Assembly (NCBI GenBank): GCA_013152945.1
Contig: JAADFL010000024.1
Span: 1 to 10,787 of the forward strand
DNA: 10,787 nt
From: Deltaproteobacteria bacterium
Lineage (GTDB): Bacteria > Myxococcota_A > JAADFL01
Reading direction: 5' to 3'
The notes beneath the pieces are model-generated. The model was not told the origin of the DNA and did not search any database. It saw only the letters and a list, made by a program, of their open reading frames with translations. The position numbers and the translations under genes were made by a program. Shown here one piece after another: positions 7,093 through 10,787 of this stretch; positions within the stretch are counted from its first letter, which is position 1; each line of letters begins with the position of its first letter.

Positions 7093-8013
7093 TCAATTGA
7101 AAAATGCCTCGATTTCATCGAATATTTCATCTACCTTCAAAGGAGGCACGAGCTTCCTTATGCCTGCGACCTTCTTGTACCAAGTGCGAGATCGCTTTGT
7201 ATATGCCCAGTGTTCCCGCAGTATCAACTCCCTTGCCTCTTCCAGGGCAAGCTTGCCGTTCACAACCTTGATGATATGCCTGTACCCGTGAGCTTTAAAT
7301 GCCTGTGCATCCCTTGGAACGCCGCTGGCCAGCAACTTTTCCACTTCCTCCACCCAACCATCTCGGAGCATGGATTCCAGCCGTTCCTTGAGCCTTTCCT
7401 TCAGTTCATCTCTCGGCCGGTCCAGGAAATAGGTCAAACATTCATATCTCTTGCTCTTGAACTCATGCCTCGATTGTGCCCGGCTTATGGGCTCACCTGT
7501 TTGATAATAATACTCTAATGCGCGCAACACTCTTTGCCTGTCCCCGGAACCTATCCTGGCTGCTGAAACAGGATCCACCTTTGCCAACCTGTCGTGCATC
7601 ACGTCAACGCCCGATCTACAGAGTTCTGCATCGAGACGGGCCCTCAAGGCTGAATCTATCGGCGGGGCCTCGAATAACCCGTGAACCAGTGAGCGGAGCC
7701 ACAACCCGGTTCCACCGACCAAGAAAGGCTTTTTTTTTCTCCTGGATATATCCGCGAGGACCCTGTCGGCCATCTTAACGTACTTGGCTGCATCCATGTG
7801 CTCTTCAGGATCGATAACATCGAACAAGTGATGCGGCACCATGGATCTTTCAGCCTTTGTCGGTTTGGCTGTTCCAATATCCAAGCCACTGTAGACCTGG
7901 GCCGAATCAAGACAAACTATCTCGCCGTCAAGCCTTGGCGCCAACTCCAATGCAAGCCCTGTCTTTCCGCTTCCAGTGGGCCCGACAATGGCTACCAGCT
8001 TTTTTTCGCTCAT
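7093..8013 (-). CDS. miaA: tRNA dimethylallyltransferase
   Basis: MiaA transfers the dimethylallyl group of DMAPP to N6 of A37 in tRNAs that read UNN codons. The protein has 306 residues from the ATG at 8013. This start forms an ATGA overlap with the mutL C-terminal frame stop and gives the expected N-terminus directly before the P-loop. A longer reading to 8082 would lie wholly inside mutL and is rejected. Motifs are Walker A GPTGSGKT (11-18), DSAQVYSGLDIGTAKP (36-51) with the probable catalytic Asp45, GGTGLWL (100-106), and RLRD-type helices. The C-terminal AHGYRH (241-246) and YTKRSRTWYK (271-280) contact tRNA. Its ribosome site is weak (AAGAAG), so translation probably depends on the upstream mutL frame. 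A nine-A run (7738-7730) encodes RRKKK at 91-95 and is a possible slippage spot. Its donor substrate is made by IspH, encoded downstream. Confidence 0.96.
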   Translation of the reverse strand: MSEKKLVAIVGPTGSGKTGLALELAPRLDGEIVCLDSAQVYSGLDIGTAKPTKAERSMVPHHLFDVIDPEEHMDAAKYVKMADRVLADISRRKKKPFLVGGTGLWLRSLVHGLFEAPPIDSALRARLDAELCRSGVDVMHDRLAKVDPVSAARIGSGDRQRVLRALEYYYQTGEPISRAQSRHEFKSKRYECLTYFLDRPRDELKERLKERLESMLRDGWVEEVEKLLASGVPRDAQAFKAHGYRHIIKVVNGKLALEEARELILREHWAYTKRSRTWYKKVAGIRKLVPPLKVDEIFDEIEAFFN

Positions 8014-8798
8014 CTTCTTTCGAACCACTTCTCCATCTCGGCAAGGGGTATTTCCACTGCCACCGGTCTGCCGTGCGGGCACGATCCGGCCAACCCGGTC
8101 TTTTCAAGGTCCTTCAACAACGCTTGCACCTCTTGCAAATCAAGCTCCTGCCCGGCCCTCACTGAACCATGGCAAGCCATTTTGGCAATTACCGCCTCTT
8201 CGGCCTTCGACTCTATTTCACTCGTTGAAAAAGAAGATAATTCATCTATTACATCCCTTGAAAGTTTCTGTATGTCACTTTTGGCCAAAATTGCGGGAAC
8301 AGACCTTACCAACAATGTATCAATGCCGAACCGATCCACCTCGAAACCAAGTCTTGCCATTTCCATGGACAGCTCTTCCAGATTCTGCCTCTCTGCAACA
8401 GTCAGCTCTATCTTCAAGGGAATGAGCAGACCCTGAACAGCTATTCCACCGGACTTGTGCTGGTTCCACAGCCTGGAAAAGGTCACGCGTTCGGCTGCAG
8501 CGTGCTGATCGATCACGACCATTCGGCCTTCACCTTCAAGCACCAGATATGTCTTGGCAATGGTTCCCAGAAATCTCAATGAAGCCAGGCCGCCGGTTGC
8601 CATGCCGGGCGATGCATCTCGTTCTTGTTCGGACCCGATACCGACATAGTCCGTCCGTTCCTGCACCGAAACTTCGTGATCCCGGTCCGGATAGATCCTT
8701 TCAACCCCCATGAAAGATTCCATGCTTTTTCGAGCTGCAAACAAATCCGAAATTCCGGACTTTGGGCCGGACAAATATTTTGGCCTGAAATTTTTCAT
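8010..8798 (-). CDS. mutL: MutL C-terminal dimerisation/endonuclease domain, separate frame
   Basis: The frame has 262 residues. Residues 1-70 are interdomain linker, and about 72-262 are the MutL C-terminal domain that dimerises the protein. The endonuclease region reads DQHAAAERVTFS (97-108). In nicking MutLs the motif is DQHA-x2-E-x4-E, and here the last Glu is Ser108. Other metal-site motifs remain: ACHGSVRA (208-215), CPHGRP (240-245) and FERR at the very end (259-262). Latent nicking activity is therefore uncertain. The ATG at 8798 overlaps the stop of the N-terminal frame as ATGA, and there is no good ribosome site, so reinitiation or recoding must supply expression. Its own stop overlaps the miaA start the same way. 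The full length of MutL (about 620 residues) is preserved across the two frames with nothing missing. This is either a true gene fission, programmed recoding, a recent frameshift or an assembly error. Confidence 0.85.
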   Translation of the reverse strand: MKNFRPKYLSGPKSGISDLFAARKSMESFMGVERIYPDRDHEVSVQERTDYVGIGSEQERDASPGMATGGLASLRFLGTIAKTYLVLEGEGRMVVIDQHAAAERVTFSRLWNQHKSGGIAVQGLLIPLKIELTVAERQNLEELSMEMARLGFEVDRFGIDTLLVRSVPAILAKSDIQKLSRDVIDELSSFSTSEIESKAEEAVIAKMACHGSVRAGQELDLQEVQALLKDLEKTGLAGSCPHGRPVAVEIPLAEMEKWFERR

Positions 8799-9880
8799 TC
8801 CACCACGGTTGCTGAATCCATCCTCTGCACTTCTCCGGTAACACGATCATATACTACCCGCCCTTTTTCCTGCCTTCCCGGAAGCCATGGCGAACCGGCC
8901 AAGGAATCGGCAATACCCTGCCTTACAAGATCATGCACTTCCCGGGACTTATGAAATCGAACCTCTTGCTTCGATGGATGTACATTCACATCGACTTGGT
9001 CCGAAGGCAGTTCAATCCACAGCAACACCACGGGGTACGACCCCTCGCCCACCATTCCTCCGTATGCGGCCAAGACGGCATGAACTAACGTCCGATCTCT
9101 TACAGGACGATTATTAACAAAGAAGTTGAGCGCCTTTAATGCATTCCTCCGAACCAAGTGAGGAGGTGACGCCAGGCCTTTTACAGACAGCATTCCCTGA
9201 GTTCGGGCGAACGAAAAAAGTTTTCCGGCCAGATCTTTACCCAGAAGGGATGCAGCCCTTTCAGCCATCGGCTCACCCGGCTTGCATGAAATAACTTTGC
9301 GATTGTTGTGGGTAAGCCTGAAGCCGGCTCCCGGCTGGGCCAAGGCCAGCTTTGTTATTACCCCGGCAATATGGGACATCTCGGTTTGTTCCGACTTTAG
9401 AAACTTTCGCCTGGCAGGCGTATTGAAAAAAATATCCTTAACCACCACCGCCGTACCCGGAGCGCATCCCACGGCATCGACTCTCATTACCTTGCCGCCC
9501 TTGGACTCGAGTTGCCAACCCTCGATTTCATCCCTGGGTCTGGTTGTTATCTTCATGCGTGATACCGAGGCGATACTGGGCAATGCCTCTCCTCTGAAAC
9601 CGTAAGTGCCGATGCGGGATAATCCATCCAAATCGTCCAGCTTACTCGTGGCGAATCTCTCGAGGCATAACAACAAGTCCTCCCTGTCCATGCCTGCTCC
9701 ATCATCTACGACCTTTATGGACCTTGAACCACCACGCTCTATGTAGATATCGATCGTGCCCGCCCCGGCATCGAGACTGTTCTCAACCAATTCCTTGACC
9801 ACAGAGGCCGGCCTATTGACCACCTCTCCGGCAGCAATACGGTTGGCCAGTTCCTCCCCCATTATCTTTACACTGCCCAA
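8795..9880 (-). CDS. mutL: MutL N-terminal ATPase domain, separate frame (mismatch repair)
   Basis: The frame has 361 residues. MutL links mismatch recognition by MutS to strand removal through ATP-dependent conformational change. The TTG at 9880 is chosen because GGAGG (9891-9887) lies 6 nt upstream. It yields MGSVKIMGEELANRIAAGEV, aligning with the usual MutL start (E. coli MPIQVLPPQLAN). The ATG at 9862 would remove the first strand. GHKL ATPase motifs are KELVENSLDAG (29-39) with catalytic Glu30 and Mg-binding Asn34, DDGAGM (59-64) and GFRGEAL (94-100). NTPAR (153-157), NFFVNNRPV (252-260) and DVNVHPSKQEVRF (297-309) complete the ATPase/transducer domain. The frame ends at residue 361 in the linker, at GAA-TGA, where a minus-one frame carries on into the dimerisation domain. 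It is the first gene of the mutL-miaA-cmk-ispH run, following a strong hairpin. Confidence 0.9.
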   Translation of the reverse strand: MGSVKIMGEELANRIAAGEVVNRPASVVKELVENSLDAGAGTIDIYIERGGSRSIKVVDDGAGMDREDLLLCLERFATSKLDDLDGLSRIGTYGFRGEALPSIASVSRMKITTRPRDEIEGWQLESKGGKVMRVDAVGCAPGTAVVVKDIFFNTPARRKFLKSEQTEMSHIAGVITKLALAQPGAGFRLTHNNRKVISCKPGEPMAERAASLLGKDLAGKLFSFARTQGMLSVKGLASPPHLVRRNALKALNFFVNNRPVRDRTLVHAVLAAYGGMVGEGSYPVVLLWIELPSDQVDVNVHPSKQEVRFHKSREVHDLVRQGIADSLAGSPWLPGRQEKGRVVYDRVTGEVQRMDSATVVE

Positions 9881-9886
9881 TTGCCA

Positions 9887-9891
9887 CCTCC
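9887..9891 (-). promoter_or_regulatory. Shine-Dalgarno site that selects a TTG start for mutL
   Basis: GGAGG on the minus strand lies 6 nt before TTG (9880-9878). No comparable site precedes the in-frame ATG at 9862. Together with the protein alignment, this fixes the TTG as the start. Confidence 0.8.
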
Positions 9892-9961
9892 GCAAAGGCA
9901 AATACCACAAGTTGCCGTGACATGAAAAGCCGGGAATCTGCAAAAAAACGTTATGGCGCAG

Positions 9962-9984
9962 GGCCGGGAAAAACCGTCCCGGCC
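9962..9984 (-). terminator. Strong hairpin between the exported-protein gene and mutL
   Basis: GGCCGGGA and TCCCGGCC form a perfect 8-bp GC-rich stem with a 7-nt loop. On the minus strand it begins 54 nt after the TAG stop at 10041-10039. A seven-T run follows, but about 12 nt past the stem, so it is not a textbook intrinsic terminator. It probably ends or attenuates the upstream transcript before mutL. Confidence 0.5.
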
Positions 9985-10038
9985 GCACATGCAAGCAAAA
10001 CTTCGAACGATAATCGAGCCGTCTCTTACTGTCCCGGC

Positions 10039-10787
10039 CTACCTCCGCTCTTTGTGTCCTTGGATTCCCTTGCGAACAACAGACATTACAAACATTACTA
10101 TAAGAAACAGCCGGAACGAATCCAACCTTCCGTTTGCAGGCGCCGAACAGCCGCAACCCCCATTGCCGCTCGATCCAATACCGGATTTGCCCTCATCCAT
10201 TGCATCCACGCCATCCGTGATATCCTCCGTGTCTGTCCGTGCGTCCTCTTGCAGTTCTGCGGCGTCCGCCTCCAGGCCCTTGTCCTCAAATTCGAGGTAT
10301 TGCGAATCGGCGATCTCTTGCGGGCCGTCGTATGGTTCATACAGGTCGTACGAATCGCTCACTGCGTCAGGTTCGGCCTCGAGCCCGGCATCCTGCTCAA
10401 ACGCCATCTCCGTCTCGTGCTCGATCCATGTCTCTCCGGCCTGCTCGTACCCGTCTCCCGGCACTGTCTCCCATGATTCCTCTTGTGCAACTCCTGACAG
10501 CTCAATCAGGTAAGTCACACCTTGCTCAAGGCCATTCAACATGAGCCTGCCGCTTGCATCGGTGCTGACCGGTGTTCTCCCGGAAAGGACATCACCCTGC
10601 TGGTTCGACAAGCATACATCCACACTTGCAGCGCCGGATGTAATCGCCTCGCTCCATCCGATTGGAAGCCCGCCCACCACCAGGTCCACCATGGACGAGC
10701 CCTGGATGTTCCTTACGGTAACGAGCATTCTTTCCGGGCCTATTATTCTGAAGTTCACGTCCGCCCTGAACGACGGCGATAAAAGCA
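10039..10787 (-). CDS. Exported protein with acidic linker and CGC-type C-terminal anchor (5' end missing)
   Basis: The frame is open to the right edge, so the start is outside the window; about 248 residues are visible. A GTG at 10758 is in frame, but the residues before it (LLSPSFRAD) continue without a stop and look like the end of a signal peptide with an Ala cleavage site. That would place the true start just beyond the edge. Residues about 1-95 (counting from the GTG) form a beta-rich domain that I do not recognise. Residues about 96-190 are a strongly acidic, Glu/Asp-rich linker of low complexity. The end is GSSGNGGCGCS (195-205), a hydrophobic helix (about 214-228) and a basic tail (RKGIQGHKERR). 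This C-terminus matches that of the large protein at the left of the window, so both are probably sorted to the surface by the same MYXO-CTERM-like route. It is followed by a strong hairpin. Confidence 0.75.
   Translation of the reverse strand, partial: LLSPSFRADVNFRIIGPERMLVTVRNIQGSSMVDLVVGGLPIGWSEAITSGAASVDVCLSNQQGDVLSGRTPVSTDASGRLMLNGLEQGVTYLIELSGVAQEESWETVPGDGYEQAGETWIEHETEMAFEQDAGLEAEPDAVSDSYDLYEPYDGPQEIADSQYLEFEDKGLEADAAELQEDARTDTEDITDGVDAMDEGKSGIGSSGNGGCGCSAPANGRLDSFRLFLIVMFVMSVVRKGIQGHKERR

Noticed and set aside
7077-7093. AACAA/TTGTT hairpin between miaA and cmk as a terminator
   Set aside because: The stem is short and AT-rich with no following T run, and the gap is only 39 nt with a good ribosome site for cmk.
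8013-8082. Longer miaA start at 8082
   Set aside because: The extra 23 residues are encoded wholly inside mutL and are unlike MiaA N-termini. The ATG at 8013 overlaps the mutL stop and leads straight into the P-loop.
7798-8436. Plus-strand open frame of about 212 codons across miaA and mutL
   Set aside because: It lies opposite two well-conserved genes, has no ribosome site and shows no recognisable domain.
8840-8880. Programmed minus-one slippage at the GGAAAAAGGG sequence upstream of the mutL junction
   Set aside because: A minus-one shift there would meet a TGA in the new frame shortly after, so it cannot join the two MutL parts. Any shift must occur in the final 17 codons.
9880-9920. 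Sigma54-type promoter (GG...GC) before mutL
   Set aside because: The GG to GC spacing is off by at least one base from the required distance, and the key -12 and -24 elements are incomplete.
9880-10156. Longer mutL frame start near 10156
   Set aside because: The extra residues are Cys/Arg-rich and unlike MutL, run through a hairpin and into the previous gene, and a strong ribosome site marks the TTG at 9880.
9953-10513. Plus-strand open frame of about 186 codons opposite the acidic exported protein
   Set aside because: It has Ser/Pro-rich, shadow-like composition, no ribosome site and no family motifs. The minus strand has a coherent signal-anchor protein there.

Overview
The window looks like chromosomal DNA from a bacterium of the Myxococcota / former Deltaproteobacteria type, or a lineage close to it. 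Three things suggest this. Two predicted exported proteins end in the same Gly-rich, Cys-Gly-Cys, hydrophobic helix, basic tail signature, which resembles the MYXO-CTERM sorting signal. A site upstream of lexA matches my recollection of the Myxococcus-type LexA box at 15 of 17 positions. There is also a small zinc-ribbon plus tandem-FHA protein of a kind common in that group. Base composition looks fairly balanced by eye, unlike GC-rich classical myxobacteria, so the assignment is tentative.

Layout, left to right. Positions 1-162 hold non-coding direct repeats (a 45-bp unit twice, then degenerate copies). A minus-strand gene (252-3410) encodes a 1052-residue exported protein. Its N-terminal half reads like a two-lobed BPI/LBP (TULIP) lipid-binding fold, followed by five Ig-like repeats and the CGC C-terminal anchor. 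A divergent intergenic region carries a promoter with an overlapping LexA box for lexA (3605-4240, plus). About 330 bp of non-coding DNA with short inverted repeats follows, then a zinc-ribbon/zinc-ribbon/FHA/FHA gene (4574-5548, plus).

The rest is on the minus strand. A housekeeping run reads mutL (split into two ATGA-overlapping frames), miaA, cmk and ispH, transcribed from about 9880 down to 5526. Overlaps or short gaps (4 nt, 4 nt, a 39-nt gap, 11 nt) suggest one operon. IspH makes IPP and DMAPP, and MiaA consumes DMAPP to prenylate tRNA A37, so two of its members are metabolically linked. Upstream of mutL, after a strong hairpin, is the 3' part of a second CGC-anchored exported protein that runs off the right edge.

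The most interesting points are the bacterial BPI-like surface protein, the fission or frameshift of MutL at its interdomain linker, the unusual residue in the MutL endonuclease motif, and the Myxococcus-type LexA operator laid over the lexA -10 element. I see no phage, IS, CRISPR, tRNA or rRNA features.
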